Source of the DNA: a candidate division CSSED10-310 bacterium
GTDB lineage: Bacteria; CSSED10-310; JAFGJC01
Assembly: GCA_016927905.1 (NCBI GenBank)
Contig: JAFGLW010000024.1
Location: forward strand, 1-64,000
Reading direction: 5' to 3'
DNA: 64,000 nucleotides
The notes beneath the pieces are model-generated. The model had not been told where the DNA came from. It saw only the letters and a program-made list of their open reading frames with translations, and did no database searches. The translations under genes were made by a program, and so were the position numbers. Shown here piece after piece: positions 11,536 through 20,379 of this stretch. Numbering within the stretch: the first letter of the stretch is position 1; each line of letters begins with the position of its first letter.

Positions 11536-12606
11536 GTGGTTGCATTGTTCGGTCTGGGGAAGGGGAAGCAGCTGATCGGGTTGGATATCGGAACGAGTGC
11601 GGTCAAGGCGATTGTTTTGAAGGAGCAGTACAAGAACTATCAATTGCAAGCGCTCGGAATGGAACCGCTCCCGCCGGAAGTGATCGTCGATGGATCGATA
11701 ATGGATTCCGGGGTCGTCGTGGAAGCCATCCAGAAAATTTTATCCAACCAAAAAATCAAATTGAAGAATGCGGCGCTTTCGGTATCCGGGCATTCAGTCA
11801 TCGTGAAGCGGATCACGCTTCCCCGGATGTCACAGGAGGAGCTGTCGGATTCCATTCATTGGGAAGCCGAGCAGTACATTCCGTTCGATATCGAAGATGT
11901 GAACATCGATTTTCATATTTTCGATTCCCAGACGGACGCCTCCGGAGGCGAGATGGATGTCATCCTGGTGGCGGTCAAGAAGGACAAGGTGAACGACTAT
12001 ACCAACCTTGTCCGGCAGGCCGGTTTAAATCCGGTCGTAGTGGATGTGGACGGATTCGCACTGGGAAACCAATATGAAATCAATTATTCCCTGGAACCAG
12101 ATCAGGACATCGCATTGATCGATATCGGAGCCGGGGTGATGAACATCAACATCATGCACGGTAAAGATCACATGCTGTACCGTGATATTTCCATCGGAGG
12201 CAACCAGTTTACGGATGCCATCCAGAAGGAACTGAATGTTTCCTTTGACCAGGCCGAGCAGTTGAAACTCGGGGAAACCGTGGAAGGAATCAATCCGGAT
12301 TCCGTGAATGAAATCATCAATTCGGTTGCCGAGGATATCAGCCATGAGATTCAACGGTCATTTGACTACTACAAGGCGACATCATCGTCCAACAACATCG
12401 TGCGAGTCGTGTTAACAGGCGGATGCAGCAAGGTGCGCGGGGGAGGGATTGCCAAGTTTCTGTCCGAACGGTTGGGAATCGAAGTTCTGGTTGGGAATCC
12501 GTTCAACAACATCACTTACAACGAAAAGAAATTCGATCCTGTGATGATACAGGAAGTTGCACCGCTTTCAGCCGTTGCCGTCGGTCTCGCCCTCAGGAGG
12601 GGATAG
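11536..12606 (+). CDS. pilM: Type IV pilus assembly protein PilM
   Basis: PilM is the actin/FtsA-like cytoplasmic ring protein that binds the N-terminus of PilN. The 356-residue product has the nucleotide-binding signature GLDIGTSAVKAIVL near the start, the phosphate-2 region IALIDIGAGVMNINIM and the adenosine motif VVLTGGCSKVRGGG. It leads the pilMNOPQ operon. The start is either GTG at 11536 (AGGGA six bases upstream) or TTG at 11545 (AGGTGG five bases upstream). Both remove or keep only three residues. Confidence 0.95.
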   Translation: MVALFGLGKGKQLIGLDIGTSAVKAIVLKEQYKNYQLQALGMEPLPPEVIVDGSIMDSGVVVEAIQKILSNQKIKLKNAALSVSGHSVIVKRITLPRMSQEELSDSIHWEAEQYIPFDIEDVNIDFHIFDSQTDASGGEMDVILVAVKKDKVNDYTNLVRQAGLNPVVVDVDGFALGNQYEINYSLEPDQDIALIDIGAGVMNINIMHGKDHMLYRDISIGGNQFTDAIQKELNVSFDQAEQLKLGETVEGINPDSVNEIINSVAEDISHEIQRSFDYYKATSSSNNIVRVVLTGGCSKVRGGGIAKFLSERLGIEVLVGNPFNNITYNEKKFDPVMIQEVAPLSAVAVGLALRRG

Positions 12607-12611
12607 TCCTT

Positions 12612-13148
12612 ATGATTAAAATAAATATGCTTCCCCATGAGCGGAAGAAAACATCCATTGTTACCGTCGAACTGGTAGCTGCGGGTTCTCTGCTTTTGGT
12701 TCTGCTGGTCGGTGTTGCGATCTGGTGGCATTATTTGAATACGACAATCAAGGAACGGATCGCCACCGTCGAGAGGAAGCAGAAGACCGTTGAGGAGCTT
12801 CAGATCATCATCAACCAGGTCTTGAAATATGAGAAAGACCGGAATACCCTCCAGACAAAACTCAACACCATCGACAACCTCAAGAAAAATCAGAAGGGAC
12901 CGGTGAGACTGCTGGATGAATTAAACCGGAGGCTGCCCGAGCAGATCTGGCTGACCCGGCTGCAAACCGCCGGCACCCTGATCACGCTGAGGGGATTCAG
13001 CCTGTCTCAAACCGCCATCGGCGATTTCATGAGCGCGCTGGATGCATCTCCGTATTTCAACAATGTCAAATTGAAAATTTCAACGTTGCGCAAGCTGGCA
13101 AATCATGAAATCTATGAGTTTGAACTTGATTTCATTACGGAAGTTTAA
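12612..13148 (+). CDS. pilN: Type IV pilus assembly protein PilN
   Basis: PilN is a bitopic inner-membrane protein. Its short cytoplasmic N-terminus (MIKINMLPHERKK) carries the PilM-binding motif, often INLLP, here INMLP. One membrane segment (about 20-40), a coiled coil and a ferredoxin-like periplasmic domain follow. The 178-residue length is normal. The start at 12612 is chosen because it gives the conserved N-terminus. It lies five bases after pilM and 14 before pilO. Confidence 0.94.
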   Translation: MIKINMLPHERKKTSIVTVELVAAGSLLLVLLVGVAIWWHYLNTTIKERIATVERKQKTVEELQIIINQVLKYEKDRNTLQTKLNTIDNLKKNQKGPVRLLDELNRRLPEQIWLTRLQTAGTLITLRGFSLSQTAIGDFMSALDASPYFNNVKLKISTLRKLANHEIYEFELDFITEV

Positions 13149-13162
13149 GAAGGAGAACGCGA

Positions 13163-13723
13163 ATGCAGTGGGTTGATACTCTCGAAGCATATCCGGCATG
13201 GCAACGGTATCTGGTTGTGGGGATCATCGCGGTTCTGATATGCGTTGCGTTCTACTATTTCAAATACAAACCCGCAACGGAGGAAATCGCGCGCTACGAC
13301 CGGCAGATTCAGGAACTGGATGCCAAAATCAACAAAGGACTGGCCATGAAAGACAAACTGGAGGAATTCCGCAAGGAAGTTTTCCAGTTGAAGGAAAAAA
13401 TGAGGCTGGCTGCTGAAGTGCTTGGAAACAGGCCCAATGTCGATCTTCTGGTCAAATCCATGGAAAATCTGGCGTCCCAGTGCGGGCTGAAGGTGGAAAA
13501 GTTCCAGCCGATGCCGGAGCGCAAGAAGGGTTTTTACGGAGAAATACCCATCAACCTGAAATTGTTCGGCGGATATCATGAACTTGGTTTCTTTTATGAT
13601 AAAATAGCCAACGAAGCCCGGATCATGAATGTCTCGGATATTCAGATCCATGGCCAGAGAGGCAAAGCGTATTCAATTTCGGCAGCATGCAATCTTACCG
13701 CCTTCTGGTATTTGGGCGAGTAG
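13163..13723 (+). CDS. pilO: Type IV pilus assembly protein PilO
   Basis: The 186-residue protein has one membrane segment (about 17-36), a coiled-coil stretch (about 45-90) and a C-terminal ferredoxin-like domain. PilO pairs with PilN in the inner-membrane alignment complex and contacts PilP. Assignment rests on this architecture, on the motif YHELGFFYDKIANEARIMNV typical of PilO, and on position between pilN and pilP. AGGAG precedes the ATG. Confidence 0.93.
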   Translation: MQWVDTLEAYPAWQRYLVVGIIAVLICVAFYYFKYKPATEEIARYDRQIQELDAKINKGLAMKDKLEEFRKEVFQLKEKMRLAAEVLGNRPNVDLLVKSMENLASQCGLKVEKFQPMPERKKGFYGEIPINLKLFGGYHELGFFYDKIANEARIMNVSDIQIHGQRGKAYSISAACNLTAFWYLGE

Positions 13724-13741
13724 GATTCCGGAGCGAATGTG

Positions 13742-14239
13742 ATGAAGGGAACAGGATATTTTCACCTCATGATCGGGATCGCGGTGGCGGTGTGCTTCTT
13801 GAATTTCACGGTGTTCGCCCAGGAACCACCCCCCATGGAGCCGGTTTCCGATCCGGGACAGGAAACCAGTCTGGACAACATTCCGCGCGCACCCGAACCG
13901 GTGACCGAGGAACCTCAGACGACGTACAATCCCCAGGGAGCCCGCGATCCGTTCCGGTCGCTTCTGGAGGGGATGGACAAGGAAGTCCGGCCTCCGGGAC
14001 TGGCCGGGATCCAGATTTCGGAACTCACGCTCCAGGGCATTCAGATCGGCCTGGGAAGAACAGCCATCGTCAAAGGCCCGGAAAATATTGCATACGGAAT
14101 GGAAGTAGGCGATACTGTTTTCGATGGGAAACTGATCGAAATTTATAATAACAAGGTTGTTTTTGAAAAGATCATCTATGATGCATTCGGTCGGGAGAAG
14201 GAAAAACAGAACATTGAAATATACCTTCACCGCAAATAG
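13742..14239 (+). CDS. pilP: Type IV pilus assembly protein PilP
   Basis: The 165-residue protein has an N-terminal hydrophobic signal (to about residue 27, ending VFAQ), a Pro-rich linker and the PilP beta-domain, with YNPQGARDPFRSLL and LAGIQISELTLQGI. PilP links the PilN/PilO complex to the PilQ secretin. Most PilP proteins are lipoproteins, but no lipobox cysteine is evident here, so it may be released or held by an uncleaved signal. GTG at 13739 is an equivalent start one codon upstream. pilQ follows after 10 bases. Confidence 0.9.
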   Translation: MKGTGYFHLMIGIAVAVCFLNFTVFAQEPPPMEPVSDPGQETSLDNIPRAPEPVTEEPQTTYNPQGARDPFRSLLEGMDKEVRPPGLAGIQISELTLQGIQIGLGRTAIVKGPENIAYGMEVGDTVFDGKLIEIYNNKVVFEKIIYDAFGREKEKQNIEIYLHRK

Positions 14240-14249
14240 GAGGAGGCTC

Positions 14250-16133
14250 ATGGTTTCCAAAATTTCAATTACCAAAGTTACGTTCCTGGCTCCGGTTTTT
14301 TGTATCGCATTGCTCCTGCCCGCCCACAGCGGACTGGCGGCAAGTGATCCTCCGGATCCCAACCTTTCTATCAGCCGGATCGAGGTTCGATCCACAGCGG
14401 ACGGCGAGGAGGTTCTGATTCTGGCTGAGAAGCCATTCAAGCACTCCGCTTTCCTGCTTTCGAATCCCGACAGGCTGGTAATCGACATCCCGGATGCCTT
14501 GATGGCCGTTCCCGATCCGCAGCTGGCGGGTGATAACAACTTCGTGAAATCCATCAGCACCCGATCGGTGACCGAAGGCGATTCGGAGCTTGTTCGTGTG
14601 GAGTTGACCCTTTACGGGATCATTCCCTACCAAATCGGCAGCACCGAGAACGGCCTGTCCATCAAATTCGGCCAGGTCGCAATCGGATCCGCCGGGGAAG
14701 CTGCCGACGCGAGGTCGATGACGAAGTCTCTTCCAACACCCCAGCAGACGGTAGCCGATGATTCGGAACCGGGGATGGAACCGGCGGCCCCCACCGGCGG
14801 TGAAACGGATGCGTCCAAGGTATACGGCATCACTCCGGTTACCAAATACAAGGGTAAACCGATTTTTCTGGACCTGAAAGATGCCGATATCCTGGATATT
14901 TTCAGGTTGATCGCCGAGGTCAGCGGGTTCAACGTGGTCGTCGACCCGGATGTCGGCGGCAGGATCACCATCCGGATGGACAACGTTCCCTGGGACCAGG
15001 CGCTGGAAGTCATCCTGAAAAACCAGGGCTTGGGCAAGGAGATCGAGGGGAATGTCATGCGGATCGCCCGCAATGAAAAACTGCGGGACGAAAATGTCAT
15101 CAAGCAGCAGCTTGAACATGCCAAACGGCATGCGCTGCCCCTGGAGACGGTGATTCTGTACCTGAGCTACGCGGATATCAACGACATGGAAACATCCATC
15201 CACGGTCTGCTCTCCGACCGCGGCACAATCATGAAAGATCTCCGGGTCAACGCACTGATCGTGCGCGATATCCGAGCCCATCTGGATGCCGTGACCAACC
15301 TGGTCCGGATTCTGGACGTCCGGACCCGCCAGGTCTCGCTGAATTCCCAGATCGTTGTCACTCAGAAGCAATTCGCGCGCAACCTGGGTATCCAGTGGGG
15401 CGGCCGGTTCATCGCGGACGCAGCTCATGGCAACACCACCGGGTACCGGTTCCCAAACAATTACACGGTCGATTTCTCACAAAATCAGAGTTCAACGGGT
15501 GGCGATGCGCCCGGGTGGAACGCCACCGACGGGAGCGGTTATGCGGTCAACCTGCCGTCGGGCAACACCCTTCTGGCCCTATCGTTCGGCAATGTCACCG
15601 ATACCCTGAAACTGAACGTAGCACTGTCAGCTGCCGAACAAGAAGGATTGATCAAGACCATGGCCCATCCCCGGGTGACCACCGCCAACAACGAAGCCGC
15701 TTCCATCAACAGCGGGTACCAGATCCCCTACCAGGTGAATCAGGGAGATCAAGGTATCAATGTCCAGTTCCAGCAGGCCACCACACAGCTTACCGTCACG
15801 CCCCACATCACCAACGACAACTGGATCACCATGGACGTGAACATCACCCGGAACGCACCGGGACCCAATTTCGGATCCGGACCATCCATTTTCACGAACA
15901 CCGCACAAACCCGGGTTCTGGTGAAAGACGGTGGAACGATCGTGATCGGCGGCTTGAACGAGACATCTATTGAGGACAGCAGTTCCCGCATTCCATGGCT
16001 CAATCAAATTCCCATCCTCGGATGGCTGTTCAAAAACAGCTCGAAAAACAGATCCTTCCAGGATCTCCTCTTCTTCATCACGCCTCAAATCATGGAGGAG
16101 GGGGAACAGGTTGTCCGAACGGAAACTTTTTAA
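14250..16133 (+). CDS. pilQ: Type IV pilus secretin PilQ
   Basis: PilQ forms the outer-membrane pore through which the pilus passes. The 627-residue product has a signal peptide (ending about HSGLAA), one AMIN domain (about 33-140), an acidic/Pro linker, an STN/N0 domain (ISLDLKDADILDIFRLIAEV-type region about 205-270), an N1 domain with VNALIVRD, and the secretin beta-domain ending ITPQIMEE. One AMIN domain is fewer than in some orthologs. The start at 14250 is fixed by AGGAGGAGG (14238-14246) and by the signal peptide. Longer in-frame readings run back into pilP. Confidence 0.96.
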   Translation: MVSKISITKVTFLAPVFCIALLLPAHSGLAASDPPDPNLSISRIEVRSTADGEEVLILAEKPFKHSAFLLSNPDRLVIDIPDALMAVPDPQLAGDNNFVKSISTRSVTEGDSELVRVELTLYGIIPYQIGSTENGLSIKFGQVAIGSAGEAADARSMTKSLPTPQQTVADDSEPGMEPAAPTGGETDASKVYGITPVTKYKGKPIFLDLKDADILDIFRLIAEVSGFNVVVDPDVGGRITIRMDNVPWDQALEVILKNQGLGKEIEGNVMRIARNEKLRDENVIKQQLEHAKRHALPLETVILYLSYADINDMETSIHGLLSDRGTIMKDLRVNALIVRDIRAHLDAVTNLVRILDVRTRQVSLNSQIVVTQKQFARNLGIQWGGRFIADAAHGNTTGYRFPNNYTVDFSQNQSSTGGDAPGWNATDGSGYAVNLPSGNTLLALSFGNVTDTLKLNVALSAAEQEGLIKTMAHPRVTTANNEAASINSGYQIPYQVNQGDQGINVQFQQATTQLTVTPHITNDNWITMDVNITRNAPGPNFGSGPSIFTNTAQTRVLVKDGGTIVIGGLNETSIEDSSSRIPWLNQIPILGWLFKNSSKNRSFQDLLFFITPQIMEEGEQVVRTETF

Positions 16134-16199
16134 CCCGCCGATCTCTTTGGTGAGGCAAAGATGATTCAGCGGAGCCTTTATAAAAGGAGGAAGTCGGCG

Positions 16200-16805
16200 A
16201 TGAATAAAAAAGTGAATGTCATGGCAATCATCTTAATGGGTTGCCTGTTGCTGATCGGTGTTTCAGGTTGCGGGGACGCAGGTGGTGCCGCAAAATCGAG
16301 TGCTCCCGTTACTCTGATCATCAGCAATATCGCGGATCAGATGTACGAAAGCGATGTCTGTCACGAACTGACACCGGGATTCTGCTCGTTCGTGGGAGAT
16401 GAAAACGTCTTCACCGTGCGGGTCGACCCGGTCAGTCCGGATGAAGATATTGAGATCAGCCGGTACATGGATGTCGTTGTGACGGGATACGAAGTGAAAT
16501 ATTTCCGGAAAGATACGGGAACCATGGTTCCCAAGACTTTCACCGGAAATACCACCTACTACTGTGAAGTCGACACCGAAACGGATATCGATTTGATTTT
16601 CTGCAGGGCGGATATGAAGAACATGCCGCCGCTGTCCTACCTGTGGCAGTTCGGTTACGATCCTGAAACCGGTTTGAGCATGATTCATACAACCTGTGAA
16701 GTCACCATCTGGGGGCACACGGTCGGCGGTAAGGAAGTGGTCAGCAAACCGGCTCATTTCACCGTGAATTTCGCCAATTATGCGGATGACAGCGGTGGAG
16801 AGTGA
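16200..16805 (+). CDS. Cys-rich lipoprotein of unknown function downstream of pilQ
   Basis: I do not recognise a family. The 201-residue product has a type II signal peptide with lipobox VSGC (Cys about 24), so it should be a lipoprotein. The mature part is mostly beta-type sequence with several cysteines (CHELTPGFC, YYCEVD, LIFCRAD, TTCEVTIWG), which could form disulfides. The start at 16200 has AAAGGAGG nine bases upstream. Its position 66 bases after pilQ and before a terminator suggests cotranscription with the pilus genes. A pilotin or secretin accessory role is possible but unproven. Confidence 0.8.
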   Translation: MNKKVNVMAIILMGCLLLIGVSGCGDAGGAAKSSAPVTLIISNIADQMYESDVCHELTPGFCSFVGDENVFTVRVDPVSPDEDIEISRYMDVVVTGYEVKYFRKDTGTMVPKTFTGNTTYYCEVDTETDIDLIFCRADMKNMPPLSYLWQFGYDPETGLSMIHTTCEVTIWGHTVGGKEVVSKPAHFTVNFANYADDSGGE

Positions 16806-16819
16806 TGAGGGAGAAAACT

Positions 16820-17365
16820 ATGAGAAATAGGATTAAATTCTCGGTTCTGATTGCTGCGGTTTCCGTCATAGCCCTGTCCGGATTCCTGGGATGCTGGTAC
16901 GATCAGGATGACGCCCATCACCCCACCGGTCCGGGTCGATCGGGTGTTCAGGGCTGGGCGATGTACGTTACGGTTACCCCATCCACGGTGCCGGCCAACG
17001 GCGATGCGACCATGCATGTTCAGGCGAAGTTCTGGAACCTGGAGGAAAAATCCGGCGTTGCGGGCGTGGCCGTGTATCTGTCGCTGTGGAATATCGACGG
17101 ATCGCCCGCCAATACGCATGAGTTGCATTTTCCGGACGGCGGGATGAACATGCAGGTGGTCACCGACGGTTCCGGCCTGGCCAATGCCACCATCCACGTC
17201 GGATACCTGCCCAAGACGGCATTCGAGAAGAATTACTACATCCAGGCGGAATCCACGATTGACTACGACAACAATGCTGTGAACGTCTATGATTACCACC
17301 CCATCCGGCTCTATAACCCTTACTACGACGGGAAACCAACTCCAACTTCAACCCCCTCCTCGTGA
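16820..17365 (+). CDS. Lipoprotein with Ig-like (Big-type) domain
   Basis: The 181-residue product has a lipoprotein signal with lipobox FLGC (Cys about 25) and a single beta-sandwich-like region (MYVTVTPSTVPANG..., then TDGSGLANATIHVG) that resembles bacterial Ig-like domain group 1. The C-terminus is a short Pro/Thr/Ser tail. The ATG at 16820 with GAGGGAG six bases upstream is preferred over a GTG at 16802 that overlaps the previous stop. It is the last gene before a terminator and probably part of the pil transcript. Function is unknown. Confidence 0.8.
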   Translation: MRNRIKFSVLIAAVSVIALSGFLGCWYDQDDAHHPTGPGRSGVQGWAMYVTVTPSTVPANGDATMHVQAKFWNLEEKSGVAGVAVYLSLWNIDGSPANTHELHFPDGGMNMQVVTDGSGLANATIHVGYLPKTAFEKNYYIQAESTIDYDNNAVNVYDYHPIRLYNPYYDGKPTPTSTPSS

Positions 17366-17418
17366 GAATCCGTGTGTGATTGTTGACGGAAGTTGATTCG
17401 CCTGAAAATATGATTGTG

Positions 17419-17448
17419 AACGGGTGTCCGGCGGGACACCCGTTTTCT
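17419..17448 (+). terminator. Intrinsic terminator ending the pil/lipoprotein operon
   Basis: An 11-bp perfect stem (AACGGGTGTCC at 17419-17429 with GGACACCCGTT at 17434-17444) with a 4-base loop is followed by TTCT. It lies about 55 bases after the last lipoprotein stop. The T tract is short, so some read-through into the next genes is possible. Confidence 0.7.
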
Positions 17449-17479
17449 ATGATATTCGGCAGGTAAAAGGGTGAGATCA

Positions 17480-17770
17480 ATGACGGACCAGGACATGTTG
17501 AATACCGCCGCCCGGCACATTGAAGACGGGAAACTGGACGAAGCGTTGGGAATTTACAAGCGAATTCTGGAGGAAGATCCCGATAACGAGGAGGCCCGGG
17601 AAGGTTTCAGGACGGTTTACACCGTGATGCTGGAACGGGACAACCACGATTATGACCTCCACCCGGCGGAAGACCGTTACATGGCGCTTTTGCAGCTGCA
17701 GAGTTATTTCGAGGCGATGCTCACCGTGGTGAAAAGAAAGCGGGCGGAATATTCCGAAAGGCCGCATTGA
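17480..17770 (+). CDS. Small TPR-like protein
   Basis: The 96-residue protein is mostly helical. One clear tetratricopeptide-like repeat occupies about residues 6-40 (AARHIEDGKLDEALGIYKRI, then EEDPDNEEARE), with a second amphipathic helix pair near the end. It has no signal peptide or membrane segment. The ATG at 17480 is preferred, because AAGGGTGAG lies upstream. A GTG at 17471 would add three residues. It sits nine bases before aroQ. Function is not known. Confidence 0.75.
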   Translation: MTDQDMLNTAARHIEDGKLDEALGIYKRILEEDPDNEEAREGFRTVYTVMLERDNHDYDLHPAEDRYMALLQLQSYFEAMLTVVKRKRAEYSERPH

Positions 17771-17779
17771 GACGGAGGG

Positions 17780-18238
17780 ATGATGAAGAGGATCCTGGTT
17801 ATTCACGGTCCCAATCTGAATATGCTGGGCCGGCGGGAAACGTCGCATTACGGGACACAGACCCTCAGCGAGGTGGATGCCGGAATCCGGGCGAAATCCG
17901 GAGAACTGGGGTTGGAGGTGGCGTGTATTCAGTCCGATGATGAAGCCGTGATCGTTCGGGCTATCCAGGAATCGCGCGGTCAATTTGACGGAATCATCAT
18001 CAATCCGGCCGGATTCGGATACTCCAGTGTCGCCATCCGGGATGCTCTGATTCTGGCGGGGATTCCGGCGGTGGAAGTGCACCTGTCCAATATCCACGCC
18101 CGGGAACCCTTCCGGCGGCACACCCTGACCGCTCCGGCCTGCATCGGCCAGATATGTGGGTTCAAGGGAACCGGTTATATCCTGGCCATGATCGCGTTGC
18201 GAGATCATCCGGCGACGCAGGATGTGCGGACCGATTAA
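17780..18238 (+). CDS. aroQ: Type II 3-dehydroquinate dehydratase
   Basis: AroQ dehydrates 3-dehydroquinate in the shikimate pathway as a dodecamer. The 152-residue protein shows GPNLNMLGRRETSHYG (Arg19 and Tyr24 of the active site), Asn75, Glu99, His101 and Arg108 at the positions known from the M. tuberculosis enzyme. The loop that normally reads THTS reads GYSS, so position 81, usually the substrate-binding His, is Tyr. Two adjacent ATGs (17780 and 17783) are possible; GGAGGG lies directly upstream. It overlaps the next gene by 17 bases. Confidence 0.92.
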   Translation: MMKRILVIHGPNLNMLGRRETSHYGTQTLSEVDAGIRAKSGELGLEVACIQSDDEAVIVRAIQESRGQFDGIIINPAGFGYSSVAIRDALILAGIPAVEVHLSNIHAREPFRRHTLTAPACIGQICGFKGTGYILAMIALRDHPATQDVRTD

Positions 18239-19304
18239 GTATAAAACCAGAACAGAAAAACTCAGGTCACAATTCACTGATCTGGGTATTGACGGATACC
18301 TGGTTACCGGGCTGTCGAACATTCGTTATCTCAGTGGATTCGACGGTTACCACGGCGCTGTTCTGCTGACCCGTCATCACTCGCTGCTGCTGACTGATTT
18401 CACGCATTTCGCCCGGGCGGCGGAGATGATACGACATCTGAAGGTGCGATGCTTGAAATGCCCTCTGATCGAAGAAATCGGGCAGTTGACACTTCGAATG
18501 AAGCTGGACCGGCTTGGATTTGATCCGGAATTTTTGAGTTACGCGGAGTATCGCAATATCAAGCGGATTCATCACAGGCTGAAACTCAAACCCATACCCG
18601 GATTTTTAAAACGTGCCCGGGAGATCAAGGATCAGGAAGAGATTCAGGTTATACGGACAAGCTGCAATATTGCACACCGGGCGTTCCGAAGCACATTGGA
18701 TCTGATCCGGCCCGGGGTGAGTGAAAAACGGATTGCCGCGCATCTGGAACAGAGGATGATCGAGATGGGTGCGGACAGACCGGCGTTCAACACGATCGTG
18801 CTTTCCGGGAAACGTTCGGTTTATCCCCATATCGGACCATCAGAAAACAGGATTGAACGGCATGACACGGTGATCGTGGATTTCGGCGCAAAACTCAACG
18901 GTTATTGCTCAGACTGCACTCGGGTGCTGTTTCCCGGCCGGGGCGGTGCTCGACAAAAAAATATCTATCGGATAGTATTGGATGCTCTTGAGACCGCCCT
19001 GTCGGTTATCAAACCGGGTATCCGGTTGGGCGGTGTTGACCGGGCGGGTCGGGACGTGATCGACCGGGCGGGTTACGGGTCGTTTTTCATGTTTCCCATC
19101 GGTCATGGAGTGGGGTTGGATATCCATGAAGCACCGATCGTCGATGGAACAAACGATCGAATTGTGGAGGCGGGGATGGTTTTTTCGGTCGAACCGGGTA
19201 TCTATATCCCGGATTGGGGTGGTATCCGGCTCGAGGAACTGGTTCTGGTGACTCCATCGGGGATGGAGATCCTGACGGAAACCGACCGGGATCCGCCGGA
19301 ATAA
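18222..19304 (+). CDS. M24-family Xaa-Pro aminopeptidase/dipeptidase
   Basis: The 360-residue protein has a creatinase-like N-terminal domain (to about 130) and a pita-bread metallopeptidase domain. Metal ligands are visible as the Asp in VIVDFGAKL, the Asp in CSDCTR, the His in IGHGVGLDIHE, the Glu in SVEPGIYIP and the Glu in GIRLEELVLV. Such enzymes remove residues before proline. The genes aroQ-pepQ-efp form a recurrent group in delta-type proteobacteria. The ATG at 18222 overlaps aroQ. Substrate preference (PepP versus PepQ) cannot be read from sequence. Confidence 0.92.
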   Translation: MCGPIKYKTRTEKLRSQFTDLGIDGYLVTGLSNIRYLSGFDGYHGAVLLTRHHSLLLTDFTHFARAAEMIRHLKVRCLKCPLIEEIGQLTLRMKLDRLGFDPEFLSYAEYRNIKRIHHRLKLKPIPGFLKRAREIKDQEEIQVIRTSCNIAHRAFRSTLDLIRPGVSEKRIAAHLEQRMIEMGADRPAFNTIVLSGKRSVYPHIGPSENRIERHDTVIVDFGAKLNGYCSDCTRVLFPGRGGARQKNIYRIVLDALETALSVIKPGIRLGGVDRAGRDVIDRAGYGSFFMFPIGHGVGLDIHEAPIVDGTNDRIVEAGMVFSVEPGIYIPDWGGIRLEELVLVTPSGMEILTETDRDPPE

Positions 19305-19329
19305 TATTTCATATACAGGAGGGTGGTTT

Positions 19330-19893
19330 ATGCTGGACACATCGAGCTTTCGAAACGGATTGAAGATAGAATATGAAGGCGAACCTTATATCATCGTTGA
19401 ATGCCAACATGTGAAACCGGGCAAAGGTGTTGCATTCGTCAAGACCCGGATGAAAAATCTGAAAAACGGTGCGGTGTTGGATGTAAATTTCAGATCCGGA
19501 GACAGGGTAGAGAAGCCCGATCTGGAAAGCCATGAAATGCAGTACCTCTATAAAGACGGCGATCTTTTCTATTTCATGGATATCAAGACATTTGACCAAA
19601 AACCATTGACTGAAGAACAGCTGGGTGACAGCCGGAAATTCATCAAGGAAAATGAAACCGTGACGGTGCTTTTTTACAGGGGAAATCCGATTTCCATCGA
19701 ACTGCCGGTGAAGGTGGAATTGAGAATTGTCAAATCAGACCCGGGGATCAGGGGAGATACTGCTCAGGGAGCAACGAAACCGGCGGTTCTGGAGACCGGC
19801 GCCGTTGTCCAGGTCCCGCTGTTTGTGGAAGAAGGAGAAGTGATCCGCGTCGATACTCGAACCGGGGAGTATATCGAACGCGCCAGGGGATAA
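19330..19893 (+). CDS. efp: Elongation factor P
   Basis: EF-P rescues ribosomes stalled at polyproline stretches. The 187-residue three-domain protein carries the domain I loop [10 protein letters not shown], with lysine at the modified tip position, as in factors that receive beta-lysine from EpmA. The C-terminal OB domain ends with the usual TGEYIERA. No epmA/epmB gene lies in this window. AGGAGGG precedes the ATG. The genome encodes several proline-rich proteins here, for example the LysM lipoprotein tail, that would depend on EF-P. Confidence 0.97.
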   Translation: MLDTSSFRNGLKIEYEGEPYIIVECQHVKPGKGVAFVKTRMKNLKNGAVLDVNFRSGDRVEKPDLESHEMQYLYKDGDLFYFMDIKTFDQKPLTEEQLGDSRKFIKENETVTVLFYRGNPISIELPVKVELRIVKSDPGIRGDTAQGATKPAVLETGAVVQVPLFVEEGEVIRVDTRTGEYIERARG

Positions 19894-19903
19894 GGAGACG
19901 GCA

Positions 19904-20368
19904 ATGAATCTGGACATGAAACAGATCAGACAGCTTGCATCGATTCTGAACAAAGAAGGCATCGATGAATTTGAGTGGAAGGACGGCGAGAAATCTATAC
20001 GCTTGAGGCGGTTCAGCGGATCGATCCCGGCGGCACCGCAGGCGGCTTCCCCGATCCCGATACCGGCACCGGCGCCCGTTGCAGTTCCGGAGATATCGGA
20101 ACCCGGCAAAATAACTCCGGCTCAGGGGAACCAGTTCATAACGTCACCGATCGTGGGAACATTCTACCGCGCACAATCACCCAAGGCGGATCCCTATGTA
20201 AAGATCGGCGACAAGGTCACAAAGGGTCAGGTGTTGTGTATTCTGGAAGCGATGAAACTGATGAATGAACTGGAAGCTGAGTATCCATGTGAGATCGTCA
20301 AAATACTGGTTGAAAATGCCGAGCCGGTGGAATTCGGAGAACCTCTTTTTGAAGTTAAACCCCTCTGA
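19904..20368 (+). CDS. accB: Biotin carboxyl carrier protein of acetyl-CoA carboxylase
   Basis: AccB carries the biotin used by AccC and the carboxyltransferase in the first step of fatty-acid synthesis. The 154-residue protein has an N-terminal helical segment, an Ala/Pro-rich linker (about 44-75) and the biotinyl domain with [12 protein letters not shown], the Lys being the biotinylated residue, preceded by the thumb region [23 protein letters not shown] precedes the ATG. accC begins 11 bases downstream. Confidence 0.97.
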   Translation: MNLDMKQIRQLASILNKEGIDEFEWKDGEKSIRLRRFSGSIPAAPQAASPIPIPAPAPVAVPEISEPGKITPAQGNQFITSPIVGTFYRAQSPKADPYVKIGDKVTKGQVLCILEAMKLMNELEAEYPCEIVKILVENAEPVEFGEPLFEVKPL

Positions 20369-20379
20369 AAATCGACAGC

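Noticed and set aside
17383..17414. TTGACG and TATGAT as a promoter before the small TPR gene
   Set aside because: The spacer is 20 bases, too long, and the elements lie before the terminator hairpin, so a transcript starting there would be terminated.
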